Of a DNA stretch of 64,000 nt, positions 51,976-59,142 are shown piece after piece (the first letter of the stretch is position 1; each line of letters starts with the position of its first letter). The notes beneath the pieces are model-generated. The model did no database searches and was not told the origin of the DNA. It saw only the letters and a list, made by a program, of their open reading frames with translations. The stretch is from Bin52 sp965243345 (GTDB lineage: Bacteria; Pseudomonadota; Alphaproteobacteria; Thalassobaculales; Thalassobaculaceae). Where the stretch lies: the NCBI GenBank assembly GCA_965243345.1, contig CBDEUR010000003.1:4340001-4404000 (forward strand), in the 5' to 3' direction. The position numbers and the translations under genes are program-made.

Positions 51976-52172
51976 TTGAACCTACCCCCCCCCCCCACGC
52001 CGGTGATCAGCGCGTTCAGGACGTGGTACTCGGCGTCCATCTCGATCGCACCGTCGGCCAGGACCTCGGCCCACTCGTCGTGCATCGCCTCGAGCCAACT
52101 GACGGCGGCCGCGACCGCGGCGTCGCGGTTCGCGGCCGCCATTTCGCTCAGGATCCTGGCGGAGACCGTCAT
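51972..52172 (-). CDS. Small hypothetical early protein ending in a poly-G tract
   Basis: A 66-residue helical protein (ILSEMAAANRDAAVAAAVSWLEAMHDEWAEVLADGAIEMDAEYHVLNALITG). Its last codons run through twelve consecutive G (C on +, 51985-51996), giving a VGGGGRFK end. ATG 52172 overlaps the MuB stop. Slippage in the tract would change only the C-terminal tail; both other frames stop soon after. Confidence 0.6.
   Translation of the reverse strand: MTVSARILSEMAAANRDAAVAAAVSWLEAMHDEWAEVLADGAIEMDAEYHVLNALITGVGGGGRFK
51985..51996. repeat. Homopolymeric tract C12
   Basis: Twelve consecutive C on the + strand (G on the coding strand), in the 3' end of the 66-residue gene. This is long enough for frequent slippage in replication or sequencing. 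Confidence 0.9.
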
Positions 52173-53137
52173 GCCCGTGCCTCCCGCGCGGCCGGGGCCT
52201 CGGGCTGGGCGAGCCACTTGTCGCTCGCGGCCGCCAGGTCCTCGGGCAGCACCACGTCGCGGCCCTCGGCCTGCGCACGAGCGAGCGCGAGTTTGAACAG
52301 GCGGCGCAGCGCGTGCAGCCCGCCCGGGCCCCGAACCTGCGCTGCGGCGAGCGAGAGGTCGCGCGCCGTCGCCGGCCGTTCCAGGAACGAGGAGACCAGA
52401 AGCTCGACATCGGTGTCGGGCAGGACCTCGCGCTCGTACCGGCTGCCGATCCGCCCGACCAGCTGCGGCAGGGTGGCGACGGAGGTCTCGACCGTCTCGT
52501 CGCCGACCAAGGCGAGGCCGCAGCCGGCGGCGTCCCGGATACCGCGCAGCTCGTCAAGGAGTGCGGGGCGCAGGTGGTGCGCCTCGTCAACGATGAGCAG
52601 GGCGGACTGGTCGCGCAGCGCCGCGATCACCGTCCTGGCGCACTTCATCGCCGAGCTCCGGTCGCCGCCGGCGCCGAGCACGTCGGCGATCTCGTCCAGC
52701 ATGCCGTTCATCGAGCGGGTGTCGCGGCGCGCGGTGTAGAGGTACGCGCCGGTCCGCCGTTCGGCGTAGCGCGCACAGGTCCAGGTCTTGCCCATGCCCG
52801 ACGGGCACTTCACCAGCACCAGGTCGGACATGGCCTGCGCCGAGGTCAGAGCCACGACGATCTCCGCCGTGACCCGCAGCTCGGCGTGCTTCTCGAGCCG
52901 GGATCCGTCGAGCTTCGCGCCCTCGAGCTCGCTCGAGGTGTCGAGCCACTGGCGCACTGCCTCGTCGATCGCGACGTTGTTGCCGCGGTACTTGCCGGAC
53001 CTCCAGGTCGAAAGCGCCGAACCCGAGAAGCCCAGCTGCTTGCCGACCCGGTTGTAGCTGGTCCCGAGCCGCGCGACCTCGGCCTCGAACCGCGAGACCA
53101 GTGCCGATCGCAGCACGGTCACGTTGTCATCGTTCAT
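52169..53137 (-). CDS. Transposition activator ATPase (MuB-like)
   Basis: A 322-residue protein. Residues about 20-65 form a helix-turn-helix (NRVGKQLGFSGSALSTWRSGKYRG). The AAA+ domain has Walker A CPSGMGKT (111-118) and Walker B ALLIVDEAHH (179-188). MuB coats target DNA, delivers it to the transpososome and confers target immunity. Length and layout match Mu B (312). The ATG overlaps the transposase stop (TGATG). Confidence 0.92.
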   Translation of the reverse strand: MNDDNVTVLRSALVSRFEAEVARLGTSYNRVGKQLGFSGSALSTWRSGKYRGNNVAIDEAVRQWLDTSSELEGAKLDGSRLEKHAELRVTAEIVVALTSAQAMSDLVLVKCPSGMGKTWTCARYAERRTGAYLYTARRDTRSMNGMLDEIADVLGAGGDRSSAMKCARTVIAALRDQSALLIVDEAHHLRPALLDELRGIRDAAGCGLALVGDETVETSVATLPQLVGRIGSRYEREVLPDTDVELLVSSFLERPATARDLSLAAAQVRGPGGLHALRRLFKLALARAQAEGRDVVLPEDLAAASDKWLAQPEAPAAREARA

Positions 53138-55056
53138 CAGAGTTTCTCCCCGAACAGTTGTGTCAGCAGATCGAGTTTGGGCTCGCCGGCCCTCTCGGCC
53201 TCACGGCGCCTCTCGGCCGCCTGTGCGGCCGCCTCGGCTTGCGCCGCGGCCTCCATCGCATCGGTGCGGTGCTCGGCCCCACGCAGCGGCAGGACGACGA
53301 CACGGGCCGCGTCGGCGGCACCCTTGTCCAGGACCTTGGTGATCGCCTCGCCCGGGCGCTGGGTGCGCTCGAGCTCGCGGGCCTCGGCGCGCGCGGCGGC
53401 CTGCCGCGCCCTGTCGCGGCGCTTCGCCTCGACGGCGATGGCCTGGCGGTCGATATCGGTGCGGGTGCGGTCCCGGGCGATACAGATGAAGGTCGAGCGA
53501 CCGTCGGCGTCGGGATCCGTGAACACGTGAACCGTGCCGTAGTCGACCAGGTCCTGGCGCACGTGCACCCAGTCGCCCATGTGATCGCCGAGCTCGCCGG
53601 CAATATAGTGACCGCCGTCAACCGAGATGCCGCGCTTGCCGACCTTCCGCCGCCCGTCGCCGCCGGCGGCAGGCGCCAGCAGCACGTCGAGGCCGCGCTC
53701 GGCCACCGAGCGCCGCGGTCCCGTCCAGGACGCGGCCTTCTCGAACGGCGAGAGGCCGCCGAGGCCCGAGTGCGGGTCGCGGCCGTAGATGGTCTCGCAC
53801 CAGGTGTCGATCCGCTCCTGGAGCTCCGTGGCGGTGAGCCCGGCCCTGAAGGTGACCGTCCTGTCCTCTCCGCGCCGCGCGGCAAACGACTTGCGCCCGC
53901 GCAACCGCGCTGCCTCGGCGACGTTGTGACCGGTAAAGCCGGCCATCTGGGTGAACAGATCGTGCGCCAAAAGGCCGATGAAACGCTCTATATGCGGCTT
54001 TTTATCGGGGCTGTAAGGCGGCAGGATCTGGTGATCGATCTCCAGATCGCCGAGCACCCGGACCAGGAGCTTCTAGGTGTAGTCAGCACCCTCGTCGGTC
54101 TTGATCCAGGCCGGTGCACCCCAGTCGAGCAGGCAGCGGCGGATCAGCAATCCGATCGCGCTCGCGCAGGACTCCGGCACCACGAGCGCCTTTGCGCGCC
54201 GCGACCACACGTCGATCGCGGCGACCAGGCTGTACCGCTTGCCGTCGGCGCACATCACGTCGATGCGGGTACTGTCAAGCTCCCAGAGCTGATTGAGCGC
54301 CTGTACCGCTTCGCTCTCGGACCCGAAGGCCGGCATGGTGCGCGATCGATGCCCGTCCGGATCCGCAACGGCGGAGATCTCGTATTCGTGCTCGGCCCGC
54401 CACTTGCGCGCGAAGCGCCTGACCGTGCTGACGCTTGGCAGCTCGCGGCCGGGGAACTCGGCACGCAACGCGCGCAAAATGTTCTTCGCGGTCACGTGGT
54501 GCGGGTTGGCGTAGAGCATGGCCGCGACCTTCGCGTGCAGCTGCTCGTCGGCCTCGATGCCTGAGACGGATCCGCGGTGGTTCGTGCGCAGCGCGTCGCT
54601 GCCGGAGTTCCGGCGTGCGGTGCGCCAGCGCTGCACGGTGTTCCACGCGACCGTCGGAATCGCCTTCCTGGTCTCGGCCGAAACCCCGGCGCCGGACTCT
54701 GTATACAGTGCGCACCATTCCTTCAGCGCCGGAACCAGGGCCGAGCCCTTCGGACGCCAGCGCTCGAAGGCGGCGAGGATCTCGGTTCGGGCATCCATCA
54801 CCGCGACCGGGCCGCCGACGGGAATGCATATCGTATGCATTTCGACCGGGGCCTCCTCACCGCGCTGCTCGCGCAGGGCGGCCTGGGTTTGCTCGGGCAG
54901 GGAAGTCTCCAGCCACTCGAGCACGATGCGGTTTCCCCAGGGAACCTCGCGGGAGACCCAACCGCGCCTGGCGCCGTGCGTTCGGATCGGGCGTGCAGCC
55001 CGTGGCATGCCGACGAGGCCCACCAGGTCCTTCGTGCGGTGCCAGCGGTCAGTCAT
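53137..55056 (-). pseudogene. MuA-like transposase interrupted by an in-frame amber codon
   Basis: The frame would encode 639 residues (Mu A is 663). The N-terminal DNA-binding part begins at ATG 55056, which overlaps the upstream stop (ATGA). The catalytic acids are D261 (LWELDSTRIDVM), D321 (IKTDEGADYT) and E357 (PHIERFIG), with 35 residues between the last two, the classical D,D(35)E. Codon 328 is TAG (+ 54073-54075), between D321 and E357, and the reading frame is intact on both sides. Without suppression the product lacks the third acid and would be inactive. A TCG (Ser) to TAG change would explain it. Low-level readthrough is possible. Confidence 0.88.
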
Positions 55057-55289
55057 GCCTTGGCGCCGACCGGCATGCGGTAGAGGAAGATCCGCGCGTC
55101 GGTGCGCGGGCAGCGATCCCACCGGCCCTCGATGTAGAAACCGTTCGCGCGCAGCTCGGCGATGATGCTGTTGACCGCCGCGACCCTGGCCTTGGCGATA
55201 ATCTCGTAGGTCGAGTGCTCGGCACCGTCGGACAGCAGCGCGTGGACGCGCTGCAGGCGGGGGGAGTGCTCGATCCGGGCCGCGTGCAT
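55053..55289 (-). CDS. Small helix-turn-helix-like early protein
   Basis: A 78-residue protein with a winged-helix pattern (RLQRVHALLSDGAEHSTYEIIAKARVAAVNSIIAELRANGFYIEGRW). It sits directly upstream of the transposase and overlaps its start by 4 bases. It is probably a DNA-binding early regulator; the family is not certain. Confidence 0.65.
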   Translation of the reverse strand: MHAARIEHSPRLQRVHALLSDGAEHSTYEIIAKARVAAVNSIIAELRANGFYIEGRWDRCPRTDARIFLYRMPVGAKA

Positions 55290-55406
55290 CAGCCGGTCAC
55301 CGGGTCGCGAGGAGCGGTGAAAACCGCCCGGCCCAGAGCGCGGTGAGGACTCCGGGCCGGGCCTTCCCTATCATCGGAGCTTCCAACACCACCGATGGAG
55401 GGAAAG

Positions 55407-55709
55407 ATGAAGGACAAAGACCAGGAATTGCTGGGCGAGATGGTCGGCTCGACGACCGCAGGCGTGACCAATCTTCTGGGCGTCCTCCTGAGGATGCTCA
55501 TCGACAGAGGCGTGCTCTCATCCGACGATGTCGAAGAATTGCTGCGCGCCGCCGCCAAGGCCGCGGCTGGCAAGGCGCAGGAGGATGGCGAAACCAGCTT
55601 GGCGACCATCACGACGATCTCGATGGCCCATGGACTTCAGCAAATGCTGCGTTCAGAAGCTCCGGTGTCAGGAGGCACCTCCGGAAAGTCTTGGAAAAAG
55701 CCGTCGTGA
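55407..55709 (+). CDS. Hypothetical helical protein on the + strand of the immunity region
   Basis: A 100-residue protein (DKDQELLGEMVGSTTAGVTNLLGVLLRMLIDRGVLSSDDVEELLRAAAKAAAGK). A strong GGAGGG lies just upstream of ATG 55407. It points against the early operon, between ner and the transposase, and overlaps the 3' end of the Tat-signal gene on the other strand. It could be a lysogeny-expressed gene. No family recognised. Confidence 0.6.
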   Translation: MKDKDQELLGEMVGSTTAGVTNLLGVLLRMLIDRGVLSSDDVEELLRAAAKAAAGKAQEDGETSLATITTISMAHGLQQMLRSEAPVSGGTSGKSWKKPS

Positions 55710-55827
55710 ACGCCCTGCGGTGCTGCACGGTCCACTGAGAACGCCAGTCGAACGCCGCGGCAGCAGGGAAGGTAGCGACGGCCAGAGGCACGGCAACGAG
55801 AGCGAAGAACTTGCGTCGGGTAATCAT
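55609..55827 (-). CDS. Small protein with Tat-like signal sequence
   Basis: A 72-residue protein that begins MITRRKFFALVAVPLAVATFPAAAA, a twin-arginine-type signal followed by a short mature part. GAGGAA precedes ATG 55827. It starts 13 bases after the T-run of the ner terminator and overlaps the + gene by 101 bases at its 3' end. It could be real, but short and overlapping frames are often chance. Confidence 0.45.
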   Translation of the reverse strand: MITRRKFFALVAVPLAVATFPAAAAFDWRSQWTVQHRRAFTTAFSKTFRRCLLTPELLNAAFAEVHGPSRSS

Positions 55828-55839
55828 GTTTCCTCACCG

Positions 55840-55882
55840 AAAAAAAGACACGGCCGGCGGGCTCCGTGAGACCCGCCGGCCG
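55840..55882 (-). terminator. Intrinsic terminator downstream of ner
   Basis: On the minus strand an 11-bp perfect GC stem (CGGCCGGCGGG / CCCGCCGGCCG) with a 10-base loop is followed by TGTCTTTTTTTC. It lies between the ner transcript and the transposase operon. Early genes would need readthrough, antitermination or a second promoter. Confidence 0.85.
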
Positions 55883-55886
55883 CGCT

Positions 55887-56018
55887 GCGGCGAACCTGGC
55901 CGCACAGGACCCGGGTCCGCCCCCGGGCTGGCCTACTCCCGGCGCTCGCTCGGTTGGCCACTTCGTGCGCCGCCAGGTCCGAGGTCTTCACTCCGGTTTC
56001 GCTCTGGGATCTCGTCAT
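55887..56018 (-). CDS. Possible short ORF coupled to ner
   Basis: A minus-strand ATG at 56018 overlaps the ner stop (ATGA) and opens a frame that reads MTRSQSETGVKTSDLAAHEV and continues through the terminator hairpin to 55824. The part inside the hairpin is unlikely to be conserved protein. It may be a leader-type ORF. Weak evidence; the end given is where the hairpin starts, not a stop codon. Confidence 0.25.
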
Positions 56019-56245
56019 GCCGCGTCCCTCGACTTCGGCGGCCGCGGGATGTCCAACGGCCACTCCAGGCCTTCGGGCCAGTGGTCGCTGAGCCATTGCT
56101 CGACCCGCACCGCAGTAGCGATGGTCACCCGCCCCGTGGCGAGACGATCAGCCATGCTGGGCGATCCGACTTTGCGGCTCACTGTCGACATCGCGAGGCC
56201 GCAGGCGTCCGCGTAGATATGCATGAGGCGAAGGGTTTCATTCAT
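56015..56245 (-). CDS. Ner/Cro-like early repressor
   Basis: A 76-residue DNA-binding protein (YADACGLAMSTVSRKVGSPSMADRLATGRVTIATAVRVEQWLSDHWPEGLEWP) with a helix-turn-helix in its first 50 residues. It is divergent from the c-type repressor across an 81-bp operator region, the same arrangement as ner/c in Mu and cro/cI in lambda. It would turn down repressor and early transcription. The family match is by layout more than by sequence. Confidence 0.75.
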   Translation of the reverse strand: MNETLRLMHIYADACGLAMSTVSRKVGSPSMADRLATGRVTIATAVRVEQWLSDHWPEGLEWPLDIPRPPKSRDAA

Positions 56246-56326
56246 GGAACTAATTATTCCACGAATGGAACGATGGGGTTAACAAAGTTTGTTGACGCCT
56301 CCATATCGTTTCACATATGTAACGAT
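56246..56326. promoter_or_regulatory. Divergent promoter-operator region between ner and repressor
   Basis: Three dyads are stacked in 81 bp. TTCCA-cgaa-TGGAA lies at 56257-56270, GTTAACAAA-g-TTTGTTGAC (one mismatch) at 56278-56296, and CCATATCGTT ... AACGATATGG (10-bp perfect arms, 10-bp spacer) at 56301-56330. On + a TTGACG (56292-56297) and TATGTA (56316-56321) form a -35/-10 pair with 18-bp spacing. That pair would start transcription about at the repressor ATG. Which protein binds which dyad is not known. Confidence 0.7.
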
Positions 56327-57133
56327 ATGGGCGTGCTGGATGCTATACGACAGGAGGTGCATGCAGCGCTCGATGGCCGTTCTCCCATTTCGGTTGCGAG
56401 CGAGCATGGTTTGCCGCGCAATGCGATATGGCAGTTTTTGAACGGGCATGAGCCAAAGGCGGCCAGACTTCTGGACATTTGTTCTGCGATTGGGTTGGAG
56501 GCGTACATCGGCCCGCCACGCCAGCCTGCCGAGCGCTCAGCTCCGGCGCTTCAGCTTGAGCCGGATCTCGAGAGGAGCGTTCAGACGCTAAGCCGCATTG
56601 TCGCCAAAGCCGGCGCCGATCCGATCCCCGACGATGCCTGGCCCGAGATAGCGTTGCGGCACGGGGCCGCAACGCCGATCGGCGATGATGAATACACCGG
56701 TCCAGGTACGGAACCGGTGAGCATGGCTCAATCGGCGGTATGGACTGGCACCGGCGCAACCCGGCTGGATAACCGAGCTGCACACCGGGTCTGGATGAGC
56801 AGGAGCTGGTTGGAGCGCCTGGGCGTTGATCCCTCGAGGTGCATTGCCATGAAGGTGAACGGCTCGTCGATGGAGCCGACGCTGCAGCATGGGGCGCTGA
56901 TCATGGTCGATCGGGCCCGCACCGCCTTACGCGACGGATGGGTCTACGTGGTCTCAACCGGCGACGGGGTCGTGGTGCGGCGGGCGCGCAGGAGTGGCCC
57001 GGTCAGCTTCCTGCTGGCGACCGACAATGCGAAGTGGCCGGACGAGCCTTGGCCTGAACAAGCCGAGGTCGTAGGCCAGTGCGTTTGGACCGGCCGGCAT
57101 ATGGTTGCGTTGCAGGGAGACTCGAACCGATGA
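56327..57133 (+). CDS. Phage repressor with S24 (LexA/CI-type) peptidase-like domain
   Basis: A 268-residue lysogeny repressor. Residues 1-65 are a helix-turn-helix (ISVASEHGLPRNAIWQFLNGHEPKAARLLDICSAIGL). Residues about 150-260 are the S24 fold with the nucleophile S181 in GSSMEP, then GALIMVDRAR and DGWVYVVSTGDGVVVRR. The catalytic Lys of the LexA-type VxVKR motif is Arg (R218). ATG 56327 lies inside the right operator arm and has no ribosome site, so the mRNA may be leaderless. The stop overlaps the next gene's start. Confidence 0.85.
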   Translation: MGVLDAIRQEVHAALDGRSPISVASEHGLPRNAIWQFLNGHEPKAARLLDICSAIGLEAYIGPPRQPAERSAPALQLEPDLERSVQTLSRIVAKAGADPIPDDAWPEIALRHGAATPIGDDEYTGPGTEPVSMAQSAVWTGTGATRLDNRAAHRVWMSRSWLERLGVDPSRCIAMKVNGSSMEPTLQHGALIMVDRARTALRDGWVYVVSTGDGVVVRRARRSGPVSFLLATDNAKWPDEPWPEQAEVVGQCVWTGRHMVALQGDSNR

Positions 57134-57498
57134 CTATGTGTCGCTTGCGATGGTGCGCCGCTGGTGTGGCGCTGGTCTTTGTTGTTGGGCTTGGTCAAGC
57201 GCAGGCGGACATGCCTCCGGATTGCGAGGGAAGATTGGCGCGAGTCGTCGCATTGGAACAGTCGCACACTGAAACGATGACTAGTTCTGTGGTACTGCTG
57301 AAGCCGCTGAGGGTTGCTCTAGCGTCTGTCCCGGAGAAGAATAGAGGGTTGTGTAAGGCAGGCCCTTCTGGCTGCTGGAGGATCCGGGAAGACGTGATTC
57401 GGGACGCCATGCGGGTTTTTTTGCGGCTGACTGTGGCAAGCGACGATCTGGTGAAGGCGTATAGGGCGCTGGTGCTTTGCGCAGCTAAGCAGCAGTAG
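57130..57498 (+). CDS. Exported hypothetical protein co-transcribed with the repressor
   Basis: A 122-residue protein with a signal peptide (CRLRWCAAGVALVFVVGLGQAQA) and a Cys-containing mature part (PPDCEGRLARVVALEQSHTE...CKAGPSGCWRIREDVIRDAMRVFLRL). Its ATG overlaps the repressor stop (ATGA), so it should be expressed in the lysogen. It lies at the phage end, a common place for lysogenic-conversion genes. GC is slightly lower than in neighbours. No family recognised. Confidence 0.6.
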   Translation: MTMCRLRWCAAGVALVFVVGLGQAQADMPPDCEGRLARVVALEQSHTETMTSSVVLLKPLRVALASVPEKNRGLCKAGPSGCWRIREDVIRDAMRVFLRLTVASDDLVKAYRALVLCAAKQQ

Positions 57499-57510
57499 CT
57501 GCGGGTTCAA

Positions 57511-57575
57511 ATCGAGTCCCCAGATCGAGTCCCCAGATCGAGTCCCCAGATCGAGTCCCCAGATCGAGTCCCCAG
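57511..57575. repeat. Five tandem 13-bp repeats near the phage left end
   Basis: Five perfect copies of ATCGAGTCCCCAG run end to end. Two related boxes follow (GCGACTCC near 57584, GGGGACTCGA near 57605). The repeat contains GAGTC as in the terminal GGAGTC boxes. It lies about 195-260 bases inside the left terminus, just after the lysogenic gene. It is probably a cluster of transposase or repressor sites. Confidence 0.85.
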
Positions 57576-57770
57576 ATCGGGACGCGACTCCAAACTGACC
57601 GATTCTGGGGACTCGACGGCAGAGCTAGACGGTTTGGCGTGGCGTACGCGGCGCGTCGGTCCTAACTGATTGATTTTGCGCTGGCTTGTGCGCGCCATCC
57701 GGGCACTTCCCACAAGATCCCGGCAAGTCTCACGCGTCCCCACCGACTCCAGACCCATTGCACGGTGACA
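57576..57770. repeat. Left-end (attL-type) transposase-binding region
   Basis: The terminus reads inward as TGTCACCGTGCAATGGGTCT followed by GGAGTC at positions 21-26, matching about 19 of the first 27 bases of the other end. Further GACTCC-type boxes lie near 57584 and 57605. By analogy with Mu this is attL, on the repressor side. Confidence 0.7.
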
Positions 57771-57775
57771 GCGAT
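57771..57775. repeat. Target-site duplication, right copy (GCGAT)
   Basis: The five bases after the phage terminus ...GGTGACA are identical to those before the left junction at 11264-11268. Confidence 0.88.
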
Positions 57776-59113
57776 GAGCGCGCTCGCAAGCTTCCGCCCG
57801 TCGGGCGTGCAGATCGCGCCCGTTGCCGCACAGTCCGCCGTCGCCGGCAGGCTCACCGTCACGTCGTCCACCCCGTCGGGGCGCACCTGCACCGTCAGGC
57901 GCCGGTTCTGCCCGGCCACCGCGCGCCTCACCGCCACCACCCGGCCATTGCTCACCGAGAGCGCCGCCTGGACCGCCGGCAGGCGCAGGCCCGCGACCTC
58001 CTCGCTGAACCGCAGCTCGAACTCGAACCGCTTCGCACCGTCATGCTCCGCCGGAAGCCCTGCGAACCGCGCCGTCAGCGCCGGCAGGGCCACCGCCGCG
58101 GTCAGGGCGAAGTCCGCCACCTTGTTGCCGGCGGTGTCGCGCAGGAAGTCCGAGGCCGAGTAGCTCACCGTCACCGTCTGCCCGGCGACGGCCGGGTGGG
58201 TCTTGGAGATCTCCAGCGAGACCGTGCGCCCGTCCGAGAGCCACGCCCGGTTCGGGTGGTGCCGCAGCCCGGTCCCGTCGATGGTCCACTGGGCCTTGAA
58301 CCACGCGGTCGTCGCGGGCTCGGCCAGGTCCTCGTCGAAGCGCACCGTCATGAGGCTGCCGTCCACCGCCGCGCCCACCGGCGCCGGCGGGGTGGTGTCC
58401 GCCGGGCCCGGCACCGTCGCCGAGACCGCCGCGAGCTTCCGGCCGCCCTTCCCGCAGATCGCACCCGCCACCGCGCAGTCCGTCGTCGCCGCCAGCGCCA
58501 GCGTCACCGCCCCGGCCCCGGCCGGGCGCACCCTGACCGTCACGCTGCCGTTCTTCCCCCGCACCGTGCGCTTGACATCGATCAGCCGCCCTCCCGTCAC
58601 CGAGAGCGCGGCCTCGACCGACGCCAGCTTGAGCCCCGCGATCTCCTCGCCGAAGCGGAGCTCGAAGCCGAACAGGGCGCTGGCGTCATGCGCCGCCGGC
58701 AGGCCGTGGAATGACGCCGTCAGCGCCTGCGTCCCCGGCGCCCCCACGTTCAGCGTGAAGCTGTCGATCTGGTCGCCGGACGCGGTCCACAGCCCCTCGC
58801 CCGACCACGGCCAGGTGTAGTCCACCGTTGCCGTCTCGCCGGCGGCGAGCGCGCGCGCGAGCCCGAGGGCCACACCCCTGCCGCTCGCCGTGAACGACGC
58901 CGAGAGCACCGCTACCGCCGTCCCGGACGCGGTGACCGTGAAGTCGGCCGGGTCCAGCAGCTTCCTCTGGTCCAGCACGTGCCCGAGCGCGAGCGTCACG
59001 GTGCTGCCGTCCACTGCATGCCGCGCCGCCTGCGCCGCCCCGGCGCCGAGCAGCAGGGCAAGCGACAGGCCGAGCGACAGGACGGCCCGGTGCAGGGTTC
59101 GGTGAATGGTCAT
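57771..59113 (-). pseudogene. Surface protein with SwmB-type repeats, 5' fragment split by the prophage
   Basis: This is the N-terminal 448 residues of the gene whose end is at 9394-11268. GGGAGG precedes ATG 59113, and a signal peptide follows (LHRAVLSLGLSLALLLGAGAAQA). A SwmB-like domain comes first (VLDQRKLLDPADFTVTASGTAV). Then come two diverged copies of a ~110-residue unit (LPAAHDASALFGFELRFGEEIAGLKL / LPAEHDGAKRFEFELRFSEEVAGLRL, each ending DCA..GAIC..GGRKLA) around another SwmB domain. The frame runs on into phage DNA for 35 codons to 57662, which is spurious. It lies 29 bases after the larger surface-protein gene and so is probably co-transcribed with it. Confidence 0.85.
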
Positions 59114-59142
59114 CTGCCGTTCCTCCCGTTCCGCTCGCCGGC

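Larger units (their letters stand above)
11269..57770 (-). mobile_element. Complete Mu-like transposable prophage with P2-type tail module (46.5 kb)
   Basis: The ends are defined by the GCGAT duplication, TGT...ACA termini, and GGAGTC at positions 21-26 inward from each terminus. Contents run right to left: repressor/Ner immunity region, MuA/MuB/Gam early operon, Mor activator, lysis genes, Mu-type packaging and head genes, fibres, and a P2-type tail. Nearly all genes are on the minus strand; the + exceptions are the repressor with its downstream gene, a D12 adenine methylase, an exported protein and a small immunity-region gene. At 46.5 kb it is longer than Mu (about 37 kb). Packaging, head and tail sets look complete, but the transposase has an in-frame amber codon. 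Confidence 0.93.

Noticed and set aside
51972..51996. Poly-G slippage as a way to fuse the 66-residue gene to the next gene
   Set aside because: After the tract the next gene's frame has a TAG immediately, so no fusion results.
55289..55612. Minus-strand ORF of 107 codons upstream of the helix-turn-helix gene
   Set aside because: It is antisense to the + gene at 55407-55709, which has a strong ribosome site and a better-looking helical product; the minus reading is Ser/Pro-rich.
57511..57575. Possible CRISPR-like array
   Set aside because: The 13-bp units are contiguous with no spacers and lie at a phage end.
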